Shown here: positions 35,083-44,718 of the stretch, one piece after another
How the letters are laid out: each line of letters opens with the position of its first letter
Position numbering within the stretch: position 1 is the stretch's first letter
Origin: Magnetospira sp. QH-2
GTDB lineage: Bacteria; Pseudomonadota; Alphaproteobacteria; Rhodospirillales; Magnetospiraceae
NCBI RefSeq assembly: GCF_000968135.1
Contig: NZ_FO538765.1
Coordinates: 2,185,819 to 2,249,818 of the forward strand
Reading direction: 5' to 3'
DNA: 64,000 nt
Notes under the pieces: model-generated
What the model was told of the DNA's origin: nothing
What the model saw: only the letters and a program-made list of their open reading frames with translations
The model's database searches: none
Position numbers and translations under genes: made by a program

Positions 35083-35418
35083 TTATTTGGGAAGGTTATG
35101 TTCGTATTCGCCGACCTTTTGGTGGGCATTGTTGTGTGGATCAGGCCGGTCATAGCAGACCACGTCGCCCAGGGACTGATAGCAAAATACCGCCGGTTCC
35201 GGGCGCGGTTCATCTTCCTTGCAATAGGTCCGCCCCTGCTCCCAACGTACGGTGGAGCAATCCTTGCCCGCCGCCCAAGAAACGATATGGTCGCCAAAAG
35301 TCTTGTCCGTGACCATCACGGTTCCCGCCTCCAAGCCAGCGAACTGGTTGGAGCAACCGGCCATCAGAACCGTACAAATGGTCACGGCGATGGAGGCAAA
35401 GGACGCACGCATGATCAT
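35083..35418 (-). CDS. Small lipoprotein of unknown function
   Basis: A 111-residue protein with a lipoprotein signal: MIMRASFASIAVTICTVLMAGC, lipobox LMAGC (Cys at 22). The mature part has four further cysteines (about 54, 66, 79, 88), enough for two disulfides. I recognise no domain. It is probably co-transcribed with the Sel1 protein gene downstream and may act with it in the periplasm. Confidence 0.72.
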   Translation of the reverse strand: MIMRASFASIAVTICTVLMAGCSNQFAGLEAGTVMVTDKTFGDHIVSWAAGKDCSTVRWEQGRTYCKEDEPRPEPAVFCYQSLGDVVCYDRPDPHNNAHQKVGEYEHNLPK

Positions 35419-35540
35419 TCTCCCATCTTCTCTAGTGTACAGGATTCACCAAGTTTCTTTAAGGGGCGGTTAACAGCTTGATCATCGGCGCCCGGCGGGG
35501 ATAATACGGCCAAACATCATATCAGGAAGGACAACGAACC

Positions 35541-36098
35541 ATGGCGGTGGAAACCCCGATTTGTGATTTTGGCTGGAAAGCCCCGAACTTCAACCTCAAG
35601 GGCATCGATGGCAAGAGCTATAGCCTGTCCGACGTGCAGGGAGAAAAAGGCACGTTGGTGATGTTCATCTGTAATCACTGCCCTTACGTCAAGGCGATCA
35701 TCGAGCGGTTGGTTCGTGATGTGAAGGAATTGCAGGCCCAAGGCATGGGCGCCATCGCCATCATGTCCAATGATACGCAAACCTATGCCGAGGACTCCTT
35801 TGACAACATGAAGCTGTTCGCCGAGCAACATGGCTTCACCTTTCCCTATGTGATTGACGAAACACAGGAAATTGCCAAGGCCTATGATGCGGTCTGCACA
35901 CCGGACTTTTTCGGCTTCGACAAGGATATGGGCCTGCAATACCGTGGCCGCCTGGATGCCTCGCGCAAGGAAACCGGGCCCGCAGACGCCCGGCGCGACT
36001 TGTTCGAGGCCATGAAACAGGTTTTGGAAACAGGCCAAGGCCCGACCGAACAAATCCCCAGCATGGGTTGCTCCATCAAATGGCGGGCTGAGGGATGA
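35541..36098 (+). CDS. Thioredoxin-fold redoxin (AhpC/TSA-like)
   Basis: A 185-residue cytoplasmic redoxin of the type annotated as thioredoxin family protein. The active-site region MFICNHCPYVKAI carries a C-x-x-C near residues 46-49, and the C-terminal part has TPDFFGFDKDMGLQYRGRLD with a cis-Pro in CTPDFF. An extra conserved ending MGCSIKW contains another Cys. It lacks a signal peptide. The likely role is thiol redox or peroxide-linked chemistry with unknown partner. It precedes yfgM-bamB-der by 70 bp on the same strand. Confidence 0.83.
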   Translation: MAVETPICDFGWKAPNFNLKGIDGKSYSLSDVQGEKGTLVMFICNHCPYVKAIIERLVRDVKELQAQGMGAIAIMSNDTQTYAEDSFDNMKLFAEQHGFTFPYVIDETQEIAKAYDAVCTPDFFGFDKDMGLQYRGRLDASRKETGPADARRDLFEAMKQVLETGQGPTEQIPSMGCSIKWRAEG

Positions 36099-36168
36099 CA
36101 AACCGGCCGGGGACCTATAAGGTCCCCCGGCTAACCGTTTCCCAATACGCCTGATACGAGGACCGTCC

Positions 36169-36840
36169 GTGGCCGAGAAAGAAAAAGACCCCGAACAGGA
36201 CATGCTCTTTCGCGAAATCGATGAAGATCTGCGCGAGGAACAGCTTGCTACCTTCTGGAAGACCTGGGGCAACGTGATCATTGGAGCCGCCGTGGCTCTG
36301 GTGGTGGCCGTTGCCGGCTACCAGGGATGGCGCACCTACGACATCAACAGCCGCCATGCCGAGGGCGAGCGCTTTGCCAGTGCCTTGATTTTGGCGCGCA
36401 CCGAGCAGACCGAACAGGCGATCAGTTCCTTTTCCCAGATGGGGCAGGATTCCCGCGATGGCTATGCCATGCTGGCCATGTTCCGCGAAGCGGGTCTGCT
36501 TTCCAAGAAGGGTGATCGCAAGGCCGCCTCCTTGGTGTTTGCCAAATTGGCCAACGATGGTCGGTTCCCGGATCTGTACCAGGACATGGCGATGGTGCTT
36601 TCCGTCCTCCATGACATGGACCAAGGGGATGCGGCGACCCTGGCACAGAATCTCGAACCGATTGCCGCCGACGACAATCCCTGGCGCCACAGCGCCCGCG
36701 AGTTGATTGCCGCTTTGGCTTTCAAGAGCGGCGACCGCGACCGAGCCCGGGACCTGTATAAGGGTCTCTCGGAAGAAGCGGGCACCCCCACGGGCGTGCG
36801 CAACCGCGCCACCGAAATGCTTGCCGTTCTGGACCGCTAG
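36169..36840 (+). CDS. YfgM-like inner-membrane TPR protein
   Basis: A 223-residue protein. An acidic N-terminus (1-30) is followed by one transmembrane helix (about 36-55) and a periplasmic TPR-like domain (about 65-220). In E. coli, YfgM is an ancillary translocon-associated protein that works with PpiD, and its gene lies just upstream of bamB. The same order, yfgM-bamB-der, is kept here. The start is a GTG at 36169. Confidence 0.86.
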   Translation: MAEKEKDPEQDMLFREIDEDLREEQLATFWKTWGNVIIGAAVALVVAVAGYQGWRTYDINSRHAEGERFASALILARTEQTEQAISSFSQMGQDSRDGYAMLAMFREAGLLSKKGDRKAASLVFAKLANDGRFPDLYQDMAMVLSVLHDMDQGDAATLAQNLEPIAADDNPWRHSARELIAALAFKSGDRDRARDLYKGLSEEAGTPTGVRNRATEMLAVLDR

Positions 36841-36850
36841 GAGCCTTCCC

Positions 36851-38182
36851 ATGCGCCCTGCCCGTCTTTTTCGATCCTTGTCGGTTCTGGCTTTTTCGGC
36901 CTTGGCCTTGAGTGCTTGTGATACCTGGTTCGGCAAAGATGACGCTCCGCCCTTGGAAGGGGAACGAATCTCCGTGCTGCTGCACGAACGGACCATAGCG
37001 GCCGATAAGGATGCGGGAAAAATCGAAATCCTGCTGCCCCCGCCCAGCATCAACGAGGAATGGCCGCAATCCGGCGGCTACGCCAATCACGCCATGCATC
37101 ACACCCTGAGCGCCGAGGTGCCGGTCCCCATCTGGACCGCCGACGTGGGTGCCGGTGCCGATGACACGGACCGCTTGGTATCCGAACCCATCATCGCCGA
37201 CGGCAAGATCTTTACCCTGGATTCGGAATCCATGGTTACCGCCTTCGACGAAAAGACCGGTGAATACCTTTGGAGCCGCGAACTGACCCCTGATGATGAG
37301 GATGACGCTCACATCGCCGGGGGATTGGCCTACTATCGAGGCGGCCTTTTCGTCACCACCGGGTTCGCCGAGGTGTTTGCCATCAACGCCAAATCCGGCA
37401 AGGTATTCTGGCGCTATAACACCGGCGCCCCCATGCGCGCCGCCCCCGCCGCCCGCCATGGCAAGATTTTCGTCGTGACCATGGACAACCGTTTAATGGC
37501 CATCAGTGCCGCGACGGGAAAACTGGCCTGGACCTACGAGGCCTTGAGCGAGGAAGTAGGTCTTCTACGCTCGGCCACACCCGCGGTGGATCGGGGTATT
37601 GTCGTTGCCGCCTTTCTGTCTGGCGAATTGGTAGCCCTGCGCGCGGATAGCGGTCGTGAACTGTGGAATGAATCCCTGGCCTCGCGCCGCCAAGTGGGGG
37701 CTCTCTCCAACATGTTCCAGATCCGCGGCAACCCGGTGATTGATCGCGACCGCGTGTTTGCCATCAACCACGGCAGCCTTCTGGTTTCGGTGGATCTACG
37801 CACTGGACAACGAATTTGGGATCAGGAAATTGGCGGTGGCGAGATGCCCTGGGTCGCCGGGGATTTTATCTACGTGCTGACCAATGGCTCCGAACTTCTG
37901 TGTCTGTCGCGCAAAAATGGCGCCATCCTCTGGGTGCAGACGCTACCTCGATGGGAAGACTGGGAAGAGAAACTCGACGCCATTGTCTGGTCTGGACCTA
38001 TTCTGGCCAGCGACCGACTGGTCATTGCCGGCTCCCATGGCATTGCCTTGGCTCTGTCGCCCTATGATGGACATATCCTTGGTCAGGTGGAATTGCCCGA
38101 CCGGGTCACCATCCCCCCGGTGATCGCCAACGGCACCTTGTATTTCCTGGCCGACGACGCGACGCTGGTCGCCTACCGCTAA
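36851..38182 (+). CDS. bamB: Outer-membrane assembly lipoprotein BamB
   Basis: A 443-residue beta-propeller lipoprotein of the BAM complex, which inserts outer-membrane proteins. Signal peptide with lipobox LSAC at about 21-24. PQQ-like propeller repeats follow from about 75 on (VTAFDEKTGEYLWSREL, VFAINAKSGKVFWRYN, LMAISAATGKLAWTYEAL, LVALRADSGRELWNESL, LVSVDLRTGQRIWDQEI). The start is at 36851, 10 nt after the yfgM-like stop. It is followed by der with a 12-bp gap. Confidence 0.94.
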   Translation: MRPARLFRSLSVLAFSALALSACDTWFGKDDAPPLEGERISVLLHERTIAADKDAGKIEILLPPPSINEEWPQSGGYANHAMHHTLSAEVPVPIWTADVGAGADDTDRLVSEPIIADGKIFTLDSESMVTAFDEKTGEYLWSRELTPDDEDDAHIAGGLAYYRGGLFVTTGFAEVFAINAKSGKVFWRYNTGAPMRAAPAARHGKIFVVTMDNRLMAISAATGKLAWTYEALSEEVGLLRSATPAVDRGIVVAAFLSGELVALRADSGRELWNESLASRRQVGALSNMFQIRGNPVIDRDRVFAINHGSLLVSVDLRTGQRIWDQEIGGGEMPWVAGDFIYVLTNGSELLCLSRKNGAILWVQTLPRWEDWEEKLDAIVWSGPILASDRLVIAGSHGIALALSPYDGHILGQVELPDRVTIPPVIANGTLYFLADDATLVAYR

Positions 38183-38194
38183 AAGGCCCCCCCC

Positions 38195-39595
38195 ATGCCC
38201 CGCCCTTTTACCCTGGCCATTATCGGCCGCCCCAACGTGGGCAAGTCGACTCTGTTTAACCGCCTGGTTGGCAAGAAGCTGGCCTTGGTGGATGACACGC
38301 CGGGAGTCACCCGTGATCGCCGCGAAGGGGACGGCAGGCTGGCCGAGCTGCGCTTTCGGGTCCTGGACACGGCGGGCCTGGAAGACAAGCTAGACGATTC
38401 CATGGAAGGCCGCATGCGGCAGCAGACCGAAGCGGCCTTGGAAGAGGCCGATGTCATCTTGTTTCTGTTCGATGCCCGTGCCGGGATAACCCCTTTGGAC
38501 GCCTACTTCGCCGACCATCTGCGTAGCCACAAGACACCGGTGATCCTGGTGGCTAACAAGTGCGAGGGCAAGGCCGTGCAGCCGGGTATTTACGAGGCCT
38601 ACAATCTGGGCCTGGGCGACCCCCTGCCCTTTTCCGCCGAACATGGCGAGGGCATGAATGACCTGTATGAGTTTCTCGCCCCCTTGATCGAATCCGCGCC
38701 GGTGGAGGACGAACCGGCAATCGATCAGTTCGAGGCGTCCGTGGACGAGGAAGGCAATCTGGCCGACGGGGAAGAAGACGACAATCGCCCACTGCAAATG
38801 GTCATCGTCGGACGCCCCAACGTCGGCAAATCCACGCTGGTCAATCGCCTGCTGGGCGAGGAGCGCATGCTGACCGGGCCGGAGGCGGGCCTTACCCGGG
38901 ATTCCATTGCCATCCCCTGGTCCCACGAGGGACGCCCCATCAAGCTTATCGATACCGCCGGGATTCGCCGCCGCGCCAAGGTGCAGCACAAGCTGGAGAA
39001 ACTATCGGTGGCTGACAGCCTGCGCGCGGTTCGGTATGCGCAGATCGTGTTGTTGTTGATCGATGCCGAACGTCCCATGGACAAGCAGGACTTGACCATT
39101 GCCCGCCAAGTTATCGATGAAGGCCGGGCCCTGATTTTGGGTATTAACAAATGGGATGCGGTGGCCGACCGGACCGAGGCCATGGGCCGGGTGCGCGACA
39201 AACTGGAAACCTCCCTGCCCCAAGTGCGTGGCATACCGGTGGTCACCTTCTCCGCCAAGACCGGGCGCGGGGTTGATCGAATCATGCCGGCCGTGATCAA
39301 AGCCTATGGCACATGGAACCGGCGTATCGCCACCGCACCGCTCAATCACTGGCTGGCCGACATGACCGAAAACCATCCGCCGCCGCTGGTTAAGGGTCGT
39401 CGACTGAAACTGCGCTACATGACCCAGGCCAAGACCCGTCCGCCGACCTTCGTTGCCTTTGCCAGCCTGCCCGAAGACCTGCCGGAGTCCTATACCCGCT
39501 ATCTGGTCAACGGCTTGCGGGAAGACTTCGATATGCCCGGCGTGCCGATCCGTTTTTTGATGCGCAAGGGGAAAAATCCCTACGCCAAGAAATGA
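38195..39595 (+). CDS. der: Ribosome biogenesis GTPase Der (EngA)
   Basis: A 466-residue double-GTPase for 50S assembly. G domain 1 has P-loop GRPNVGKST at 10-18 and DTAG; G domain 2 has GRPNVGKST at about 207-215, DTAGIRRR and NKWD. A KH-like C-terminal domain (about 375-466) has the usual ending. An acidic linker (about 165-200, [15 protein letters not shown]) separates the two domains. It is the last gene of the yfgM-bamB-der group. Confidence 0.97.
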   Translation: MPRPFTLAIIGRPNVGKSTLFNRLVGKKLALVDDTPGVTRDRREGDGRLAELRFRVLDTAGLEDKLDDSMEGRMRQQTEAALEEADVILFLFDARAGITPLDAYFADHLRSHKTPVILVANKCEGKAVQPGIYEAYNLGLGDPLPFSAEHGEGMNDLYEFLAPLIESAPVEDEPAIDQFEASVDEEGNLADGEEDDNRPLQMVIVGRPNVGKSTLVNRLLGEERMLTGPEAGLTRDSIAIPWSHEGRPIKLIDTAGIRRRAKVQHKLEKLSVADSLRAVRYAQIVLLLIDAERPMDKQDLTIARQVIDEGRALILGINKWDAVADRTEAMGRVRDKLETSLPQVRGIPVVTFSAKTGRGVDRIMPAVIKAYGTWNRRIATAPLNHWLADMTENHPPPLVKGRRLKLRYMTQAKTRPPTFVAFASLPEDLPESYTRYLVNGLREDFDMPGVPIRFLMRKGKNPYAKK

Positions 39596-39746
39596 TCGCA
39601 GGGTCAACTTGACAGCCAACCACCATTGAGATGCATTCGCAGTAGCGCCCGGGCAAAATTCTGCGTACCTTGGGCATTATGCGCTAGTATAAGATGGAAT
39701 CTTACTACCCGAACCAACGGGCAAAAAGACTCTTGCTGAGGAGCCC

Positions 39747-39824
39747 ATGGCAAATTCAGCTTTTTACACAATTCACCACCCATTCTTGAGGGCCGGAATT
39801 GCAAAAACGGGTCGCCAAGTATAG
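39747..39824 (+). other. 25-codon ORF overlapping the PAS kinase start
   Basis: An ATG with a good ribosome site (GAGGAG, 6 nt upstream) opens a 25-codon frame that overlaps the kinase's TTG start in another frame. It may be a leader peptide controlling kinase translation, or it may mark a one-base frameshift that removed the kinase's normal N-terminus. Its product matches nothing I know. Confidence 0.35.
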
Positions 39825-41829
39825 TGAAATCCTGAGCCGGGGCTTCAATAGCCTTCGGACCGGCTTGGCGATTTTCGACGACGACGATCGACTGGTCTAT
39901 TGCAATGAGCAGTTCCGGTTCTTTTTCGTTTCCTTTGAAGCCATCGACGACATCATCGGCTTTAGCTACGAGCAAATTCTGCGTCAAATTCTCCGCAACA
40001 AGGATATCCAAAATCAAGCGGCCTTGGCCGATCCCGAGCAATGGATTCAGCAGCAGTTGGCCCTGCACCGGGAATCTTTCAATGCCCGCACCGACCGTCT
40101 GGGTGATGGACGCTGGATCGATATCAAGGAGCGGAGAATCCCCAAGGGTGGCGCCATCGTGCAATGGACCGATGCCACCGACCGCATGCGCTATGATATT
40201 CGTCTGCGCAGCGCGGCCGAGAGCATTGCCGACGGGTTCGCCGTCTGGAATGCCGACGACCGCTTGGAACTGTTCAATGAGAACTATGCCAAGCACCATG
40301 CGCCCGGACTGGTCCTGCGCCCCGGCATCCAATACCGCGATGTCCTGGAAGTTCTGGCCCATTCCGGAGATCTCGTTTTGAAAACCAGACCGGATGAGTG
40401 GATCGCCCATCGACTGGCTCAGCGGCAGCTCTCCGTGAGCGAAGAGGTCTTTCAATACGTCGATGACCTCTATCTGGACGTCAAGGAACGGCGCTGCGAA
40501 GACGGCAGCGTGGTGGTGACCATGAATGATGTCTCGCTGCTGAAGCTGCAGGAGAAAGAGCTCATCTTTCGGGGCCAGACCCTGGAGAAGACCATCTACG
40601 ACCTGGAAATGTCCAAGGACACCCTGGAAAGACAGGGTATCGAATTGGTCAATCTGAGCGAAGCCCTATCGCAAAGCCGCATCGAACTGGCCACGGTGAA
40701 CGAGGACCTTGAAGACCGGATTCGAGAACGTACCGCTGACCTGGCCAAGAGCGAGGCCCGCTATCGACAGATGTTCGAAGGCAACCAAGCCGTGGCTTTG
40801 CTGGTGGATCCGGAAAGCAATCGGATTGTCGATGCCAATCAGGCCGCTGAATTGTTTTACGGCTGGACGCGGGATGAGTTGCTCTCTCTCGATATGTCGA
40901 TGATCGATGCCCTTTCCCCCGCGGAAACCAATGCCGAGCACCTGCAATCCCAAGCTGAAGGCCGCGACCACAACTACCTCAAACATCGCCTGGCTTCGGG
41001 CGTGGAACGGGATGTGGAAGTTCATAGCGGCCCCATCGAGTTGGATGGTCGAACCCTTCTCTTCTGGATGATCCACGACATCACCGAACGTCGAGCGGCG
41101 GAACAGGAACTGACCGAAAAGAATGCCGAACTGGAACGCTCCAACGCCGAGTTGGAGGCCTTTGCCTACGTGGCCTCCCATGATCTGCGCGAGCCACTCC
41201 GCAACGTGACCAGTTTTTCGACCCTGTTGTCACGCAAACTGGCTGACCGCCTGGATGAAGACGAGCAGGAATACCTGCGCTTCATTCACGACGGGGCTTG
41301 GCGCATGGATCAGCTTGTGCGGGACCTGCTGGAACTCTCTCGTGTCGGGCGCGTCGGGGAACCCATCGGCGAAGTGCCCATGAAGGACGTGCTGGAAGCC
41401 GTGGCCGACCACATGCGCTCTCGCCTGGAAGAATTCCATGCGGAACTCGAGGTCCTCGGCGACATGCCCATCGTGATTACCAGCCGTGACGAGATAGAGC
41501 GGGTGCTGTTGAACCTGATTGGCAATGCCCTGAAGTACAGCTTTCCGGATCGGTCGCCCCGAATCACGGTGAGCGCGGAATTCGTGGATGGCGTGTGGCG
41601 GTTCTGTGTTGCCGACAATGGGATTGGCATCCAAAATGGGGAAGGCTACGAGGAACGTATTTTCAGGCTGTTCCAACGGCTGCATCTCCGTGACGAATAC
41701 GGTGGCGGCACCGGCGTTGGCTTGGCCGTTTGCAAAAAAGTCATTGAGCGCCACGGGGGAAAGATCTGGGTCGAAAGCGAACAAGGAGAGGGAAGCCGTT
41801 TCTATTTCACCCTGCGAGGCCATATATAG
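39799..41829 (+). CDS. PAS-domain sensor histidine kinase
   Basis: A 676-residue soluble kinase. Two PAS-like domains (about 15-110 and 145-240; GLAIFDDDDRLVYCNEQF, GFAVWNADDRLELFNENY) lead into a coiled coil (about 250-325), a third PAS (about 328-445), a HisKA domain with YVASHDLREPL (about 455-520) and an HATPase domain (GNALKYS, DNGIGI, GTGVGLAVCKK). There is no transmembrane segment or receiver, so the partner is unlinked. The start is a TTG at 39799; a 25-codon ATG frame overlaps it. Its kinase core resembles that of the next gene, suggesting duplication. Confidence 0.88.
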   Translation: MQKRVAKYSEILSRGFNSLRTGLAIFDDDDRLVYCNEQFRFFFVSFEAIDDIIGFSYEQILRQILRNKDIQNQAALADPEQWIQQQLALHRESFNARTDRLGDGRWIDIKERRIPKGGAIVQWTDATDRMRYDIRLRSAAESIADGFAVWNADDRLELFNENYAKHHAPGLVLRPGIQYRDVLEVLAHSGDLVLKTRPDEWIAHRLAQRQLSVSEEVFQYVDDLYLDVKERRCEDGSVVVTMNDVSLLKLQEKELIFRGQTLEKTIYDLEMSKDTLERQGIELVNLSEALSQSRIELATVNEDLEDRIRERTADLAKSEARYRQMFEGNQAVALLVDPESNRIVDANQAAELFYGWTRDELLSLDMSMIDALSPAETNAEHLQSQAEGRDHNYLKHRLASGVERDVEVHSGPIELDGRTLLFWMIHDITERRAAEQELTEKNAELERSNAELEAFAYVASHDLREPLRNVTSFSTLLSRKLADRLDEDEQEYLRFIHDGAWRMDQLVRDLLELSRVGRVGEPIGEVPMKDVLEAVADHMRSRLEEFHAELEVLGDMPIVITSRDEIERVLLNLIGNALKYSFPDRSPRITVSAEFVDGVWRFCVADNGIGIQNGEGYEERIFRLFQRLHLRDEYGGGTGVGLAVCKKVIERHGGKIWVESEQGEGSRFYFTLRGHI

Positions 41830-41938
41830 CGATATGAATGATTTGCTCCGGTTCCAGAGATCGAACTCCACCGAACTTATGCTATATTGGTAAGATAAAA
41901 CTGGAACATAAGATCCTCCAAGAGGCTCCGATCAGGTC

Positions 41939-43924
41939 ATGGTGAACCAGGAAGACATAGCAACAAAACTGGCCCGTATTCAGGCTCGGATCGACCATAT
42001 GGAGATAGATCCGGCAACCAGGGACAGCATCGCCGATACCCTTGATCAAGTTTTGCGGACTCTGCCTCTGTCCGATGGCGATAAAGAGTCCGTCCCCCTG
42101 CTGTTCGAAGACCTCTACAACAATGCACCGGATATGTTTGCCTCGGTCGATGCACGTACCAAGGTGATCTTGCAGTGCAATGACACCTTGTGCCGCAAAC
42201 TTGGCTATGAAAAGAAGGAATTGATCGGACAACCGTTCACGATCATCTATCACCCTGACAGCTTGGAGAAGGTTTCGAAGACCTTCGCCAACTTCACGGT
42301 CACGGGCGAGGTCCATAACGCCGAGTTCATCCTGCGACGGCGTGACGGCCAGGTGATACCCGCTATTCTCAATGTCACCGCGGTGCGGGATGACACCGGC
42401 GCGATTGTCGCCAGCCGATCTATCTGGCGCGACATCAGCGGTATCGTTCTGGCGCGCGAAAACCTGGAAAAAAGAGAGCAGTATTTTCGCTCATTGTTCG
42501 AAAAAGCGCCGCTCGGATATCAATCGCTCAATGACGAGGGGAAGTTCATCGTTGTCAATCAGGCCTGGCTGGACATGCTGGGATATACCCGCGAAGACGT
42601 CATCGGGCGCCCTTTTCAAGACTTCCTCATTGATGAGGGGTTCGTTGAAACCAATTTGCCGGAGCTCAAGGCCAAAGGCGAGATCCAGCTTCCCGTCACC
42701 CGAATGAAATGTGCGGATGGGCAAGAGAAAATCGTCCATATCGACGGTCGGATCGGTTTCGATGAGGATGGAAATTTCCTCCAGACCCATTGCATGCTGA
42801 CCGATGTCACCGAACAGAAAAAAGCCCGCGATGCCCTACTCAGAAGCGAATCCTTTGCCCAGTCAATCATCGAAAACGAGCCTGATTGCGTCAAGATCAT
42901 CGGCACGGGCGGCAGACTCGAGTATATGAATCCTGCCGGTCTGGCGATGATCGAAGTGGACGACCTGAGCCAAGTGAAAGGCAAGTCGGTTTTTCCGATC
43001 ATCACCGAGGAGTACCGCGAAGCTTTTGCGGATCTGACCCAGCGGATCCTGGCCGGTGAGGAAAAACTACGTCTGGAATTTCAAATTGTCGGCCTGAAAG
43101 GCACGCCCCGATGGCTGGCCACCCACGCGGTTCCCATCCGCGATGCCGACGGCCAGGTGGAGGCCCTACTCGGACTGACTCGCGATATTTCGGCGCAAAA
43201 AGAAGCTCAGGCCCAGGTGCAGAAAGCACTGACTGAACTCAAACGATCCAACGAGGAATTGGAGCAGTTTGCCTATGTCTCCTCGCACGACCTGCGTGAA
43301 CCTCTGCGCATGGTCACCAGCTATCTCCAGTTTTTGCAGCGCAATCACGGCGAAAAGCTGGACGAGGAAGCCAACGAATACATAGGCTTTGCCATCGATG
43401 GCGCCCAGAGAATGGACTACCTGATCCGCGACCTGTTGGCCTATTCCCGCGTCAACACTCACACCAAGCCCGTGGAAAGGGTGGCAGCCAAGGCCGTAGC
43501 CGATCAGGCTGTGATCAACCTCAAACAGGTCATCGAGGATAAGGGCGCCACCATCGAGGTGGGCGAAATGCCAACCGTTATCGCCGACAAAAACCAATTG
43601 CTCAGCCTGTTCCAAAATTTGATCGGCAACGCCCTTAAGTATAGCTCAACGGAACGAGCCCCGGTCATTCGCGTCCAGGCGGAGCAACATGACGAGGAAT
43701 GGCATTTTCAGGTCAGCGACAATGGCATCGGCATCGAACCGGCCTATTTCCAGCGGATTTTCGTCATTTTCCAGCGTCTGCACCAGCGCGAGCAATACGA
43801 AGGCACCGGGATCGGTCTGGCCATTTGCAAGAAAATCGTCGCTAATCACGGCGGAGAGATCTGGGTCAATAGCGACCCCGGACAGGGCACGACTTTTACC
43901 TTTACCATGCCTTTGCCGGACTAA
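41939..43924 (+). CDS. PAS-domain sensor histidine kinase
   Basis: A 661-residue soluble kinase: three PAS domains (about 55-170, 180-295, 305-420; each preceded by a short helix, each with the N..W/GY..EE/DV pattern), a coiled coil, then HisKA with YVSSHDLREPL and HATPase with GNALKYSS, DNGIGIEP and GTGIGLAICKK. The DLREPL phospho-acceptor motif is that of phytochrome-like kinases. No receiver is attached. It lies 109 bp after a similar kinase and shares its C-terminal half layout. A palindromic element and chpT follow; signalling to ChpT is possible but unproven. Confidence 0.88.
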   Translation: MVNQEDIATKLARIQARIDHMEIDPATRDSIADTLDQVLRTLPLSDGDKESVPLLFEDLYNNAPDMFASVDARTKVILQCNDTLCRKLGYEKKELIGQPFTIIYHPDSLEKVSKTFANFTVTGEVHNAEFILRRRDGQVIPAILNVTAVRDDTGAIVASRSIWRDISGIVLARENLEKREQYFRSLFEKAPLGYQSLNDEGKFIVVNQAWLDMLGYTREDVIGRPFQDFLIDEGFVETNLPELKAKGEIQLPVTRMKCADGQEKIVHIDGRIGFDEDGNFLQTHCMLTDVTEQKKARDALLRSESFAQSIIENEPDCVKIIGTGGRLEYMNPAGLAMIEVDDLSQVKGKSVFPIITEEYREAFADLTQRILAGEEKLRLEFQIVGLKGTPRWLATHAVPIRDADGQVEALLGLTRDISAQKEAQAQVQKALTELKRSNEELEQFAYVSSHDLREPLRMVTSYLQFLQRNHGEKLDEEANEYIGFAIDGAQRMDYLIRDLLAYSRVNTHTKPVERVAAKAVADQAVINLKQVIEDKGATIEVGEMPTVIADKNQLLSLFQNLIGNALKYSSTERAPVIRVQAEQHDEEWHFQVSDNGIGIEPAYFQRIFVIFQRLHQREQYEGTGIGLAICKKIVANHGGEIWVNSDPGQGTTFTFTMPLPD

Positions 43925-43930
43925 AGCCTT

Positions 43931-44064
43931 TCGCGTTTCATATGACCCGTTGTGATGGTCTCCGGTGAGTCGAACCGCCAGGAAAGGTCCCGAAGGCGAT
44001 GCGGCGCGCCACGCCTGCCCCTAAGGCAAAATGAGTCAGTCACAATGGGTCATATGAAACGCGA
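43931..44064. repeat. Long inverted-repeat element
   Basis: Two 25-bp arms (43931-43955 and 44040-44064) match as reverse complements at 24 of 25 positions, with core TCATATGACCC/GGGTCATATGA. They are separated by 84 bp with a further small stem (AGGCG...CGCCT). The element starts 7 bp after the kinase stop and ends 16 bp before the convergent chpT stop, so it could form a large bidirectional terminator hairpin or be a MITE. No second copy was noticed in the window. Confidence 0.75.
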
Positions 44065-44079
44065 GAGACTTTAACACAT

Positions 44080-44718
44080 CTAAGCAGGCAGGACAGCCGC
44101 CAGCCGGACTTCATCCGCGTGGTCATCGGCCACTTCCAGGGACACGTCCAACTCTTCGGCCAGACGCTGGGCAAAGTAACCCTGTACATTGCGGGCGGTC
44201 AGGTCGTCCAGAGTGGCCGCCGCGCTCATGGCCAAAGTCATGTCGTCTCGCACGCGGGCATTCTTGCCATGAGCGGAAATGGCCACGCCGAGACCTTCTT
44301 CGAGAAAACCAAACTGAACAGAGACCCTGCCCCCGGCAGGCAGACAATCAGCCGCCAATTGAATCATGTTGAGCATCAGGCGGGCCCCGCCTCGGGACAC
44401 GTTGCCTTCACCACCGGGCCAATCCAGGCCGACCTTGCCGTCGGAGAGATAGCCATCAGCAAGCTTGCGGATATCGCCCAATCCGTGGCTGCCGTCCGCA
44501 CTGCCCGCAAAACCAAAAGCCAGCCGATAGAATGACAAGCGCCGGGCGGCCATTTCGCCACTACGCCCGACGAGGCCCAGAGCCTCTTCGCGCAGTGCCA
44601 AGTCGCCCTCTTCAAGGAGTTCAATGCCGCTATTGACCGCGCCGACCGGGCTGATCAAGTCATGGCACAGGCGGGAACAAACCAGTTCCGTCACCTTCAG
44701 ATCGACCATTACCGGCAT
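44080..44718 (-). CDS. chpT: Histidine phosphotransferase ChpT
   Basis: A 212-residue dimeric phosphotransferase that passes phosphate from hybrid kinase CckA to CtrA and CpdR. The helical hairpin has the signature SRLCHDLISPVGAVNSGIELL with the phospho-acceptor His near residue 20, and a degenerate HATPase-like C-terminal domain follows (about 85-210). The start at 44718 (MPVMVDLKVTE) follows AAAGGAG. An upstream GTG at 44742 would begin in the ribosome site. CtrA itself is encoded at 16.6 kb; cckA is not in the window. Confidence 0.9.
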   Translation of the reverse strand: MPVMVDLKVTELVCSRLCHDLISPVGAVNSGIELLEEGDLALREEALGLVGRSGEMAARRLSFYRLAFGFAGSADGSHGLGDIRKLADGYLSDGKVGLDWPGGEGNVSRGGARLMLNMIQLAADCLPAGGRVSVQFGFLEEGLGVAISAHGKNARVRDDMTLAMSAAATLDDLTARNVQGYFAQRLAEELDVSLEVADDHADEVRLAAVLPA

